Source: Haliclystus octoradiatus (lineage: Eukaryota; Cnidaria; Staurozoa; Stauromedusae; Haliclystidae). Taken from it: a DNA stretch of 64,000 nucleotides. Location: the NCBI GenBank assembly GCA_916610825.1, contig OU744451.1, forward strand, positions 24,874,349-24,938,348, given 5' to 3'. The notes under the pieces were generated by a model. That model saw only the letters and a list, made by a program, of their open reading frames with translations. It ran no database searches and had not been told where the DNA came from. Positions 40,389 to 51,139 of the stretch are shown here, piece by piece. Position 1 is the first letter of the stretch. Every line of letters begins with the position of its first letter. The position numbers and the translations under genes are program-made.

Positions 40389-41499
40389 CTACTGAACCAC
40401 TACTGAAAACCTACTGAAAACCGACTGAAAAAATACTAGAATGGGGTTGAGTACTGAAACCGTAATGAAATTTTACCAAATCTAGATATTTCTCATTCTA
40501 CTGAAAAACTACTGAAAACCGACTGAAAAAATACTAGAATGGGGTTGAGTACTGAAACCGTAATGAAATTTTACCAAATCTAGATATTTCTCATTCTACT
40601 GAAAACCTACTGAAAACCGATTGAAAAAATACTAGAATGGGGTTGAGTACTGAAACCGTAATGAAATTTTACCAAATCTAGATATTTCTCATTCTACTGA
40701 AAAACTACTGAAAACCGACTGAAAAAATACTAGAATGGGGTTGAGTACTGAAACCGTAATGAAATTTTACCAAATCTAGATATTTCTCATTCTACTGAAA
40801 AACTACTGAAAACCGACTGAAAAAATACTAGAATGGGGTTGAGTACTGAAACCGTAATGAAATTTTACCAAATCTAGATATTTCTCATTCTACTGAAAAC
40901 CTACTGAAAACCGACTGAAAAAATACTAGAATGGGGTTGAGTACTGAAACCGTAATGAAATTTTACCAAATCTAGATATTTCTCATTCTACTGAAAAACT
41001 ACTGAAAACCGACTGAAAAAATACTAGAATGGGGTTGAGTACTGAAACCGTAATGAAATTTTACCAAATCTAGATATTTCTCATTCTACTGAAAACCTAC
41101 TGAAAACCGACTGAAAAAATACTAGAATGGGGTTGAGTACTGAAACCGTAATGAAATTTTACCAAATCTAGATATTTCTCATTCTACTGAAAACCTACTG
41201 AAAACCGACTGAAAAAATACTAGAATGGGGTTGAGTACTGAAACCGTAATGAAATTTTACCAAATCTAGATATTTCTCATTCTACTGAAAACCTACTGAA
41301 AACCGACTGAAAAAATACTAGAATGGGGTTGAGTACTGAAACCGTAATGAAATTTTACCAAATCTAGATATTTCTCATTCTACTGAAAACCTACTGAAAA
41401 CCGACTGAAAAAATACTAGAATGGGGTTGAGTACTGAAACCGTAATGAAATTTTACCAAATCTAGATATTTCTCATTCTACTGAAAAACTACTGAAAAG
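40389..41499. repeat. 98-bp satellite array, about 11 copies
   Basis: Period 98 bp (for example the GAATGGGGTTGAG block recurs at exact 98-bp steps). Copies are nearly identical; the main variation is AAAACCT versus AAAAACT in the first sub-block. Each unit itself starts with 11-bp sub-repeats (CTACTGAAAAC, CGACTGAAAAA). No spacer structure, so it is not CRISPR-like. It separates the two secreted-protein genes. Confidence 0.95.
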
Positions 41500-42300
41500 C
41501 ACCTTAAAATTAGAAAGCTACTGATCGAAAAGAGCCCAATTTAGTATAGCCTATTCAGCCCGCTATTCAGTACGTTTTTAGTATGCTATTAGCAGTTTTC
41601 AGACTTTCAAAATTCGTAGTGATATATATGATCTTATTTTTCAATTCATTCATTTCGTAATTATGATGATAACATTAATAATCCTATACAAATCCATTTA
41701 ACGGCAAAGTCTTGGACTCATCAGAATGGTAGATGGACTTGCCCAAGTCTCACTTTTACCTTGACGATTTTGATATGTTGGTAAGCTTACCGCTCGTCAA
41801 ATTCCGGTATATCAAAGCGGGACTTAAAGATCAGTCAAAATGGTAGATAGAACACGTTCAGATTAATTGTTACGTGTGAACGTGTCGTAAACAAATAGTA
41901 TATTCAAGGGCATGACGCTCATTGAACTTATTAATTATTTATGCCGTTACGTTTGGACTTTAACAAAACATTGATAAGACTATTCAAATTTGTTACAAGC
42001 GGGGTTGATCTTTTTATCAAGAAGCAGTTGGGTGGTAAGTGAAGCGATTTTTATCATTTCAATTTAATCTTCTAATTTTTATAACTCGTAGTTTGTGCAC
42101 TATTTCAGTACCATGCGAGTCAAATAAGACTCTATGTAAGATGTATATTGTATAAGACTGTATATTGTTGTTTAAGTTTATATTTATATTATCATTAAAC
42201 TAATTAAATAAAAACAATCAAAATAGTAAACTGTTGTAAGAAATCTTCTTTCCAATAATTTTTAGTTTTCTTTGTTTAATTTAATTTAATTTTAAAAAGC
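41500..42300. other. Intergenic, nothing recognised
   Basis: AT-rich sequence with no repeat termini or protein blocks that I can support. Confidence 0.4.
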
Positions 42301-42501
42301 TTAATTCCAACCATTTTCTTTGAGTAATCGATAACGATTCATCACTTCAGAACTCTTGCGGGAAAGGGTTACGAATCCATGTGGACTTGATAGTTTTGTT
42401 GTAAACAATTCTAATGAAAGCAACTTGAAAGTTTTAACCATAAATGAAATATGACATTCTTCGATCTTAAACTGATCTGAGTCAACACTGGAACGTCGCA
42501 A
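42301..42501 (-). CDS. Candidate 3'-terminal exon, unknown protein
   Basis: On the minus strand an acceptor (TTTTTAG) is followed at once by an open frame of 66 codons ending KENGWN and a stop. It includes GFVTLSRKSSEVMNRYRLLK, which looks like real protein. A strong donor (TTTTG|GTAAGT, minus, near 42766) lies upstream and could end a previous exon. I do not recognise the protein and could not find further exons. Confidence 0.25.
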   Translation of the reverse strand: MRRSSVDSDQFKIEECHISFMVKTFKLLSLELFTTKLSSPHGFVTLSRKSSEVMNRYRLLKENGWN

Positions 42502-43497
42502 CTAAAAACTGATTAATTAATTTAAAAATTCGAAACCTTTATGCTTTTCCTTAAATTCATGAAATTAAAAAAAGTAAACTCCAGCGACAAGACAGAGTAT
42601 ACCTTCATCCTTCTAATGCTGAAATGTGTATAAATGCTATAGCAAACGATAATTAAAAATGAACCCCTCAGTTTACTCCGTTAATCAATTCAACAACTCT
42701 AGTATAGCTAGTGTTTGTCCACATAGTATAATTGTCGGCGTGAATGAGAAATCGAAGGTCACTTACCAAAAGTAGATAATTGTTTTTTGAGTCGTTTCGT
42801 ATTTTTAGATGGTAATTAAAGCATAAAGATGACTTTCAGCGTTATTATGACATACCATGGTGTCGTGTGGCACAAATCGACCAATCAAAAATCAAAACAT
42901 CATACGTTTATGAAAAGTTGTTCTAAAATATCACGAATGCTTTCTGCAATCTGATTGGTCGAAAGTCGAGCGTGCATGAACCCTTAGAGGTAAAACATGG
43001 CTTCGAAAACCGGGAAAACCGCCAGCTTCAAAAAGTTTGATAAAATACAGAAATTATAGCTTTCCGATAACAATCCAGCAAACATCTTAATTATGGCAAC
43101 GATTTAAAAAACGGTATTTGGCTTAAGATGATTAAAAAGCGTGGTAAGGAGTTATCAGTTATCAAATGTCTCATTGAGAAGCACTTACATCTTTCTGTTA
43201 TTTAAATCCTTTATTACTTAATGTCTGTTTTCCTGTTAACTTAGCTATGTATCAGTCCTTTGAAAAAAAGTTATGTATAACTTAATGGTTCTGAATAAAT
43301 GATGACGACGAGATAATGAATGTTTATATTAGTTAAGAGTGAAATAGCAAACATTGAATGCGTAAATAAGGTATTACCATGGTATATAGAGGGCCCTTCA
43401 ACATATCATATTGAAAGATTGATTTCGTATTATACAAAATTTGACAATCCGTGCAACTTTTTTTATCTAATACTAGATACATCGAAGTCAAATCAGA

Positions 43498-44838
43498 ATG
43501 AGAGGTCTGGCAGTCATCTTTACTTGTATTTTAGTCCTTGTTACGATCGTCGAGGGACACAAGAAGTATAGGACACACAAGAAGAGTCATTTCAAAAACT
43601 CTACAAATGGAGAAGAAGATAATTACAAGCGAGTTGCAGCTGTGGCTGCTCCTTTACTACCTATTTTGATTGGGTCTGCAAGTTTGACAACTGGTCTTAC
43701 TAATTTTGCTTTCGGAAGGGTTGCCGCTGGAAATGCTGCTGCATTGAAATTAAAAATAGAAAGAAATCATCAAGAAATAAAGGATTTGCTAGAAGATGTT
43801 AAAGATGTGCTTGAGTCAAAAATAGATTTAGGGAGATATGAAGCAATCTATTCTGATTCTATCCAGTTATGTAATACATATATTGGATACAGTAAGAAAC
43901 AATTGTTAGTGCCTTGCGATGATGAAGATTGCAATACAAAACGATTTGCAGAGTCTGTAACAGATGCTGGGGGTGATGGGGCTAACCACATTCTCAATAA
44001 CATCAATCGAATGATCATTGGAGGATCAGGTGGGTCAGTGAAGAAATCCATTTTTACTATATTCGCTAATGCTTTAGATGACAAGCAAGGTGACTATGTA
44101 TTGAAAGTTATTGAATACGTGGCTTACGTCATGAAACTACAACAAAGCTGTTACGAAGCATGGAAAATTGCCAATGATGTCATGGGGAATAATATGTGGA
44201 AACCAGAAGAAACTTACAAAAATAGAAAATGTAAACAAGCTGAAGTAATACAGGAGGTTTTTGCGAATATTCAACCTTACGTCTGGCGTACAACAAGAAA
44301 TTCGGAAGCAGAAACATCGGACAGTGTTTTTCAACCACAAAACAGAAAAATATGTGCTCTGAAAATGGCAAATGGGAACATGTATTCAGGCTCTGTGTGG
44401 CATGACAAAAAATGTAAGACATCAAATGATGGTAGTTGGTGTCTGTTCAAAGAATGTATCAAGACTGAAACCACGATGAAACTTCTTTACAATCGTTGTT
44501 TGCCAACTAAAATTGAATTTAAAAAAGGTGTGAGTGGAGGTGATTTGCTTCAAACAATTAGCTTGGAAGATGGATCAAAAGCATGCGAAGCCAAAGGTTG
44601 GTTAGAAAAGTTTTCAATCAATTATGGCACTTTACTTGGTAGCAAATGTCATGGTTATTATGATAAAACAGAATCAAAAACACAGCGTTTAAATCCAGAT
44701 GGATCCTTTAGCAAAACTGATTTCAATTATCTGGTGTTAAAATGCAATGTGCTCGATTTGTACACTGCAAAACACGGAGCCTTGCCAGAAAATGATGATG
44801 ATGAAAACGCATGCCCTTCATCAGCCACCAAAGCATAA
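43498..44838 (+). CDS. Secreted cysteine-rich protein, paralogue 2, with putative propeptide
   Basis: 446 aa. The signal peptide MRGLAVIFTCILVLVTIVEG is followed by a basic ~25-residue segment ending in a Lys-Arg pair (44-45), a likely proprotein-convertase site. Then comes VAAVAAPLLPILIGSASLTTGL, a hydrophobic helix, and a charged coiled-coil-like helix (KIERNHQEIKDLLEDVKDVL). Shared blocks with the gene at 37346: GANHILNNINRMIIGG, YVLKVIEYVAYVMKLQQSCY, NRKCKQAEVI, KLLYNRCLP, INYGTLLGSKC, LKCNVLDLY. All 12 cysteines of paralogue 1 align in order; this copy has two extra (PCDDEDC). The acidic tail NDDDENAC replaces the partner's SNGC. TACTAG at 43474-43479 is a possible acceptor of a 5' UTR intron, as in paralogue 1. 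Function unknown; an extracellular effector is plausible. Confidence 0.85.
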   Translation: MRGLAVIFTCILVLVTIVEGHKKYRTHKKSHFKNSTNGEEDNYKRVAAVAAPLLPILIGSASLTTGLTNFAFGRVAAGNAAALKLKIERNHQEIKDLLEDVKDVLESKIDLGRYEAIYSDSIQLCNTYIGYSKKQLLVPCDDEDCNTKRFAESVTDAGGDGANHILNNINRMIIGGSGGSVKKSIFTIFANALDDKQGDYVLKVIEYVAYVMKLQQSCYEAWKIANDVMGNNMWKPEETYKNRKCKQAEVIQEVFANIQPYVWRTTRNSEAETSDSVFQPQNRKICALKMANGNMYSGSVWHDKKCKTSNDGSWCLFKECIKTETTMKLLYNRCLPTKIEFKKGVSGGDLLQTISLEDGSKACEAKGWLEKFSINYGTLLGSKCHGYYDKTESKTQRLNPDGSFSKTDFNYLVLKCNVLDLYTAKHGALPENDDDENACPSSATKA

Positions 44839-46163
44839 ATATCATAATTTAGCGATAGTTGATTCGGACCTCATTTACTATTGACATAACAATCAATCAT
44901 CAATCTGAACAAACCAAAGAAAATGTAGCAACAAATTCCATTAATTCATGATAGCATGGATTCCTGGAACGACTGTGTAATTCCTAACTATACGCATCTC
45001 TGTAATTGAGTGCTTCTTCCTTAAGAAATGGCACTGTATATTATAAATGCATATTATTATTATAATTATTATTATAAAAATATTTCATTTGCTTTACTTC
45101 AAATTGTATGTGCTCATAATGAAGCATTTCTTTTATTAGAATGTTGTTTGCAATTGTTTATTATGCTTTGTGTTATTACTTCGAATCATTCTATAAAATC
45201 GTTTTTCTTATCAAATAACAAATTGATATATTTCGTTCATTGGTTAGCTCTCTTTATTCCAGAATGTTGAATCCTTTTGCTTTTTCTCATGCAGGGAGAT
45301 TTACCTGGCAACACTTCATATGTCTGCTATCGTTGAGTTCGTAGAGCATTATGTGACAGATTAAATTCCAAGATGTTACTTTTTCTAATTTTTCAAGTTG
45401 AAATTTTAAATACAGAGTACATTTAATTGGACTTTATGAAAAATATTCAATTTGTCACAGCTCGCCGCAATTTCCAAAACACATGTTCTATAGCTGTTCG
45501 CTAAAGCATGCACGGTCTATACCCGACATAATAAGGGATTACATCACTCTTGTAAGTGGGTTATCGGAATTTAGATCCACGAGTTCACTAACAAGAAACG
45601 AGAAATCCATATCGTAAACGAGGCCGCGGAGTTTACGTAATGGATTTCGAATTTGTTGTTAGAGAACGAGTTGGTCTATAAATTTCGATAGAGCATCCTA
45701 TAACTTGGAAAGAAATAGTGAAGTTATGAACCATAGCACCTCGTTCTGTTTGGTGAGATAAATTGGCTTCATAGTTTGAGAAAGTCACTGGAAATTATGT
45801 TTTTCATAGCAAAGAGCTACTGATTGCCTGATTCCTACATATTGTTATGAAATTCTAGAGTTTTATTTGACCTGGAAATACTGGCCATCACAACAGCCTT
45901 ATAAGGGTCTGTGAACCTGTAAATAAACTTGTGATTTTCTGTCTATCAAGATCTAAATATTTGCAGATATACTTCATCATTCAGTTCATTGCGCTTGCTG
46001 CTAGTTAAATATTTTTCACGAGGAGTCAGAGTTTTGTCATCTTGATATCAGCAATTACAAGAAACACAGTGTGAAGCTATATACATACAAGCTGATAGTA
46101 CAAACTCAGTTGTAGGAATTGCACCCAACGGGTCAAATACAATAAGCAGATCACATATCTTGA
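44839..46163. other. Intergenic, no gene seen
   Basis: AT-rich; contains a TATTAT-rich stretch near 45048-45080. No protein blocks or repeat ends recognised. Confidence 0.45.
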
Positions 46164-46171
46164 CATTGACA

Positions 46172-46496
46172 CCCGGGGGTAACATTCATACTTTTGGTAT
46201 ACGAGGACGTTCAAATATTAAAGGGTACCTTCAAAATCCAGAAAAAATTTTCAGGGTATGCTTAGTCATGAAAATGTTTTTGAGGTATCCTTTTGACGCT
46301 TTTGCAATTTTTTCATTCTTCAAAACAAATTCTGCCTATGAATTTTTCTTTTTTTAGTTGGTTTTGGTTAAATCTATCATTCATAAAAATATATTTGGGG
46401 TATCTTTTTCATCATGTAGAAAAATTTATGGTCATTCTGCCAAAGTTCCATTTGAACAATCCCATCGAAGCGCAATGGAAGTTACCCCCCCCCGGG
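46172..46496. mobile_element. hAT-type MITE with 8-bp target duplication
   Basis: The ends CCCGGGGGTAAC and GTTACCCCCCCCCCGGG are inverted, and CATTGACA flanks both sides (46164-46171, 46497-46504). The related element at 49882-50185 has similar CTGGGGGGTAA termini. Confidence 0.75.
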
Positions 46497-46779
46497 CATT
46501 GACAGTACAACTTGCAACCAATGAGAACATTATTAAAAACAATCCACTTCGAAAGCTACAGTATACCGAGCGTATTAAATTATTTACTATAGTTTTAAGA
46601 CACAATGCACGCTCCTTTTACCAGCTTTTACTAATTACTTAATGAATATCATTAGGAAAATAAATTATATATATACTGGCCTATACTCATTATTATGTAT
46701 TAATTAAATTGCTTCCCTTTGTCACATCGTTCTATTCCATTTACATGTGTTTACCTCATGTCATGTTACATTATAAACA

Positions 46780-46930
46780 AAAGCCATATAATGTTAAATT
46801 TGTATCCTAGCATATTTTACCTATAGTATCTGTCTAGTAATTTCATAAAATATTTCTTTTTAATTTAAACCTTGATAATGACAGCCGGATTATTAAAACG
46901 TTGGAACAAATTTAATCATTGCGCTTGTTA
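46780..46930 (+). mobile_element. Penelope-like 3' region fragment
   Basis: Parallels 34930-35060: CATATAATGTTAAATT, ATTTTACCTAT, AATTTCATAAAATATTTC, then the hairpin-GAAACG-like motif (46872-46905) and ACAAATTTAATC. No coding sequence. Confidence 0.65.
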
Positions 46931-47239
46931 ATCGATAAAGATATACGATGCAGCTTTTGTTCGATGTCGGGGTTCGATGGCATAAAATATATAAGAAGGA
47001 GTGGATTGAGTACAGTATCATAAACTTGACGTTTATGATAATGAAGAATTTACTAAACGTATCTATGCATTTGAATTTCCTCAGGGATTAATATCACCTC
47101 CAACACATTGGACTTTACTCCCCTTTCTCTCTTTATCTTTGCGTAAGAGCATCCTATTTAATATTTTGCAATAATTTCAATGACATATTTTCTTTAGAAT
47201 GAAATGTTGTCTTTCATGGAAAGTTTGATTCCATTTCAG

Positions 47240-47420
47240 TTGGAATTAACGATGATTTTAATAAAACGATTAAAATAGCTAGCGGCAACAGTAATTGATT
47301 TTTATCAGTAAATTTAACGACGTTTCGACCCAATGATACATCTGCCATCTTCAAGTTAAATATAACCTATTTATCCAAAATATTAGGAACATACATATTA
47401 AATTAGTTGTGCAATTTTAT
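47240..47420 (-). mobile_element. Penelope-like terminal fragment, minus strand
   Basis: The minus strand carries TTGAAGATGGCAGATG then GGGTCGAAACGTCG (47319-47355), the recurring Penelope end motif, followed by TTTACTGATAAAAATC. The rest is AT-rich and degraded. Confidence 0.5.
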
Positions 47421-47814
47421 ATAGAGTCAGATTGTTTCAATTCGATTCCGATTTAAATTCTCTGATGAATAGCATTTTGTAAATGAGATAGTCCATTTTG
47501 TTTAGCAACTATAATGATGAATTTTATATATAAATATACAAAACATATGGAACTAATACATCCCTATATTAACTTGAAATTTGTATAAATGATACTAATG
47601 ATAGTAAATGATAATAGATCTGTCTGGAGATCGCAGTGAAATGCGTGAAACTTAAGTAACAGTAAAGATTGTATATTCTTTGAATCTTTCACCATACATT
47701 ATTATTATTATTAAATATTATTGTGTTAATAGATGCTTTTTTTCTTGGTTAAATGGTTTGTTGGAGTTTTACCTACCGCATAAATCAGGTTGCTGAACTT
47801 CTCTCTGCTAAAAA

Positions 47815-48190
47815 AGTAATGTAGACGGTGTCGCCCTACCGAAGGCACCCGTACCACTCCTCTATTTCTAGATGAGTGGCTTTTTTCGCTGAGAGCAATG
47901 ATTTTTTTAAACGCTCTTTGTTGGTCTCAGCCGCGACACTGCAGATCAATTTTAACAGATTTCATGGGAGATAGGTCTTGATTGTCAATGCGCAACGATG
48001 CGCCGCAGCTACTCACAATGCAATTCCCTCTGGACCATTCCAACCGCCATCCTCAGACGGTACTCATTTGATGTTTCAGATAAAGTCAAGGCTGAGTTGA
48101 CCTTAGAGGGATTTGAACCACAGTCGATCAGAAATGATTCGATCTGAAGTTCGGTTGCTCTGCCATCTGAGCTAATCCTCTTAATCCTCT
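47815..48190 (-). mobile_element. tRNA-headed SINE
   Basis: On the minus strand the head reads TTAGCTCAGATGGCAGAGC (A-box/D-arm-like) and GTGGTTCAAATCCCTCTAA (B-box/T-arm-like) in tRNA spacing. A ~250-bp body follows, ending with GAGGAGTGGTACGGGTGCC then TTCGGTAGGGCGACACC. The body recurs at 59960-60092 and its tail at 7745-7805, so this is a dispersed family. The anticodon stem does not pair well, so this is not a functional tRNA gene. Confidence 0.65.
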
Positions 48191-48898
48191 CTCTGCTGAA
48201 AACACAATATTTGTATTTACATAATTAATTATTTTCCATTTTTCGGTCACAATCTTGTTTTAATATTTATGAGGTCATTTAAAACAAACGAGAGGTGCTT
48301 GTTTTTATTTTTTTCTTGGGCACTCACGTCATATCTTGCTGAACAGTATCATAATAACCAAGGCACGAAAATTTAAGTTATTTATCATTATATTTTATAT
48401 TCGCAAGGTTAAGCCATATAGCAGTAAGAATTCACTTCAATTTAAACAATCCACGATGGGCTAAAACGAACATGATGATTTTGATACTCTCAGATCTCAA
48501 AAGGCTGCCAAACGAAATGAGATTGGCATACCTATGAAATGAAACTCTACAAGAGAAAACTTACTTTATAGAATGTATCTTCATTGATGCTTTAATGGCC
48601 ATTAAACATTTTTGAAGGATAAGTGTTATCGAACATCTTTGTCATTATTTGAACCCTTCAATGTTGTTTCATCTCTTCTTCAGCCAAGACACTTTTTTTT
48701 AGTAGACAAAGTCTTGGGAAAACCAAGATCCCTATATACCCTGTCACATTGTTTTGAAAATATATTGTCGCTAGCATCATTTGAATTTAGCTGCAAAAGG
48801 AAAATTCCAGATGATGTAAAATGGTGGGAGAACATATTCAACAATGGGCCATAAGTTAAGCTATTACAGTGTACCAAATTCAAGTAAATCCTGACTTA

Positions 48899-49327
48899 TT
48901 ACTTAATCAAAAAACACTGCAGAACAAGCAAAGACATTTCGGATCCCGTTTCGGGTAGAACAGGTTTGAATGTTTCATTTACTGGCAGAAACCACTTAGG
49001 AAGCTTCATTGGTTTGGAGGTGTTATGATCATTCTCCAGGAATTTAATACAATTTTGGCATAGCTGAGTACTCCTGTCAGCTATAAAATTGCAAAAACTG
49101 AACCCCATAAAGCATATACTGCATTTGTCATGGGCTTTCAAAGCAAAATCACTTCTGAAATCAAAACAATGCCAAGTATCAATTGTATCCTGAAGGAACT
49201 TGATCACATCATAGATTCGATATTCATTCCTATAATCCCAGATGGACATTTTTCTCAAAAGACGAACATGGTTACCTCTATCATATCTAGGATGGGAAGA
49301 TACACTTTCGTATCTTAGAAATTGCAT
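48899..49327 (-). CDS. Unassigned 142-codon open frame with Cys clusters
   Basis: A continuous minus-strand frame with KCSICFMGFSFC and QLCQNCIKFL (zinc-finger-like Cys pairs) and an in-frame stop just upstream of the ATG. Possible acceptor AGs lie before the ATG and a shorter minus frame lies at 48680-48883. It may be an exon or a transposon relic; I do not recognise it. Confidence 0.25.
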   Translation of the reverse strand: MQFLRYESVSSHPRYDRGNHVRLLRKMSIWDYRNEYRIYDVIKFLQDTIDTWHCFDFRSDFALKAHDKCSICFMGFSFCNFIADRSTQLCQNCIKFLENDHNTSKPMKLPKWFLPVNETFKPVLPETGSEMSLLVLQCFLIK

Positions 49328-49881
49328 AACTCTGGAGTCTTAGATACCGCTGGCAACTGAAATATCTAACATCCACTTTCCCATGTGGTAAAGGATCGGG
49401 TAAAGGATACACAATGGATCATGACTTGTCATTTTGTCCTGACCAGGGGCGCCGGAGCCATAGGAGGACGACAGGTGTAGATCCTACAAAATTGGCACCT
49501 TGATTCTTTGAAGCAATCTGAATTTTAAGAGAAGATGTTTTCACTGTATATGTTAATATATTTGCCATCTTTATTATAACGTGATTGACTTGTTAGTTAG
49601 CTAGCATCAAGACTGAAATCTAGATTTCTTATCACGTTAAATTGATGTTTCAAATTACCTCTTGCCAATTACTGCACACCAGACAAATGTAGACCCAGGT
49701 GCAGTACAATAATTGTGTGGAAGGACTCTTATGTGTTATTCCAAAGGTCACTCTCATACTCCACAATCCGGTCCTGAAACAGCGCATATCTCTCTCATCC
49801 AACACGTCAACAAAGCAGAAGCAAGCTTCCACAGCAGGTAGATGAATGCTCATAGGAAGTGAGAAATATAGTGTATATCCC

Positions 49882-50185
49882 GCCTGGGGGGTAATTCCCA
49901 TATGACGGCTATACGGGACGTGCTACTGTTTTGGGGTCATATTCCAGCTGAAAAAAACTTTTTGGGTATGAGATTACAAATTTTGTAACTTTTTGGTATC
50001 CTATTGTTGCCTTTTTCAAGATTTTTATATATATTTTACATCATTTTTATGTATTTACTTAAAATCAATCAACCTACTGGAGCTTTTTGGGTAGCATCAA
50101 CAGAATTTTTGGAACTTTTTGGGTACTTTACCTTTTTCCAAAGTGGCACACCCCCGACCCTGAAAAGCTTGAGTTACCCCCTGGG
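49882..50185. mobile_element. MITE related to 46172-46496
   Basis: The ends CCTGGGGGGTAAT and GTTACCCCCTGGG are inverted, with a flanking 7-bp direct repeat ATATCCC (49875-49881, 50186-50192). The interior has several copies of CTTTTTGGGTA. Confidence 0.65.
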
Positions 50186-50214
50186 ATATCCCTTATATAG
50201 GGAGATTTGATGAG

Positions 50215-50450
50215 TAGCTTCTTTGTATAGTAGTTTTGGATTCATTTTATTGTATCTCAACGTTTCGGTCATCGCTGTGACCATTCTCAAGAGGAAAAGA
50301 AATTTAACAAACTTGGGCTTACTTTTATACAAAATTTACAATTTATAATCTATACCTGTAATACAACTTAAAACATATAACTGCAAAACTAATTGTAGAT
50401 TAATAAAGGAAATATACTTGAAATAATTTCGAAATAATTTTGATCGAATG
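50215..50450 (-). mobile_element. Penelope-like pseudo-LTR, minus strand
   Basis: The reverse complement matches 51140-51355, including AAGCCCAAGTTTGT and the hairpin motif (50259-50292: stem GGTCA/TGACC, then GAAACGTTGAGATACAA). Together they form inverted flanks around 50450-51140. Confidence 0.7.
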
Positions 50451-50487
50451 GAATTAGCTTGTTTATTCAAATTTGGTTTCATTTTAG

Positions 50488-50941
50488 ACCGAGCGGCACA
50501 GAACTAAAAACGGCAGGTTTTCCGGGCAACTTGAAAATCACATAAAAGTGTTCATAAAAATAGGCTAAGCAATTCCCTATTTCTTGTTTAGTTAAATTTT
50601 ATTGTGAATCCTTCAAAAACCCGATTTATATTTCATGATTCACGGTGAAAGCCATCTTATCGTTTTGAGAAAATGCTGCATGTGAGCATCATGGTTTTTG
50701 ATATTTTTGTTCTCCCATGATTTTGCGAATCCATACATAGAAGAATGACGAAAACACGAAATGTATAAATTAAAGGGACTCTGACCGTGAAATGATTTAT
50801 AAATTCATCTCTGGTGAGCTCCACAATAAAATTTGACTAAAACAAGAAATGGAAAAGTACTTTATGGTATTTTTATGAACATTTTATGTGAATTTCAATT
50901 TGCCCGTAGAAACCTGCCGTTTTAAATATGCGGCGCTCGGT
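50488..50941. mobile_element. Foldback element inside a Penelope-like copy
   Basis: ACCGAGCGGC...AAAACGGCAGG at the left is inverted at the right (CCTGCCGTTTT...GCGCTCGGT), and the inner arms (CACATAAAA/TTTTATGTG) also pair. The right end abuts the Penelope GIY-YIG remnant. No coding frame. Confidence 0.65.
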
Positions 50942-50942
50942 T

Positions 50943-51110
50943 TATTTGGAACTGCAATGTTTTAAAACTTTAAATGAGTTGATGAAATCATCACTTTTTG
51001 ATTGTGCTATTTTATGTCTGCCAATCACTGAGCTGTTCCCACTCTGTTCTTCTATCCGTTTGTGTAGGTGGCGTTTGGTATAACCTATATACAATCTATT
51101 CATACCTTTG
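50943..51110 (-). pseudogene. Penelope GIY-YIG nuclease remnant
   Basis: The minus strand reads NRLYIGYTKRHLHKRIEEQ then NSSVIGRHKIAQSKSDDF, the GIY-YIG core (Y-I-G, then R at spacing typical of Penelope-like elements), followed by a stop next to the foldback element. It is a 3' fragment only; no RT was seen. Confidence 0.75.
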
Positions 51111-51139
51111 AATTAGATTACAGAAATTACACAAGCCAC

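Noticed and set aside
40389..41499. CRISPR-like array
   Set aside because: The unit is tandem without spacers, and the genome is clearly eukaryotic.
37346..44838. Firm assignment of the secreted pair as cubozoan-type toxins
   Set aside because: Length and layout are suggestive, but no diagnostic motif could be identified without a search; left as an open hypothesis.
48104..48180. Functional tRNA gene on the minus strand
   Set aside because: D- and T-arm motifs are present, but the anticodon stem does not pair and the sequence is joined to a dispersed SINE body.
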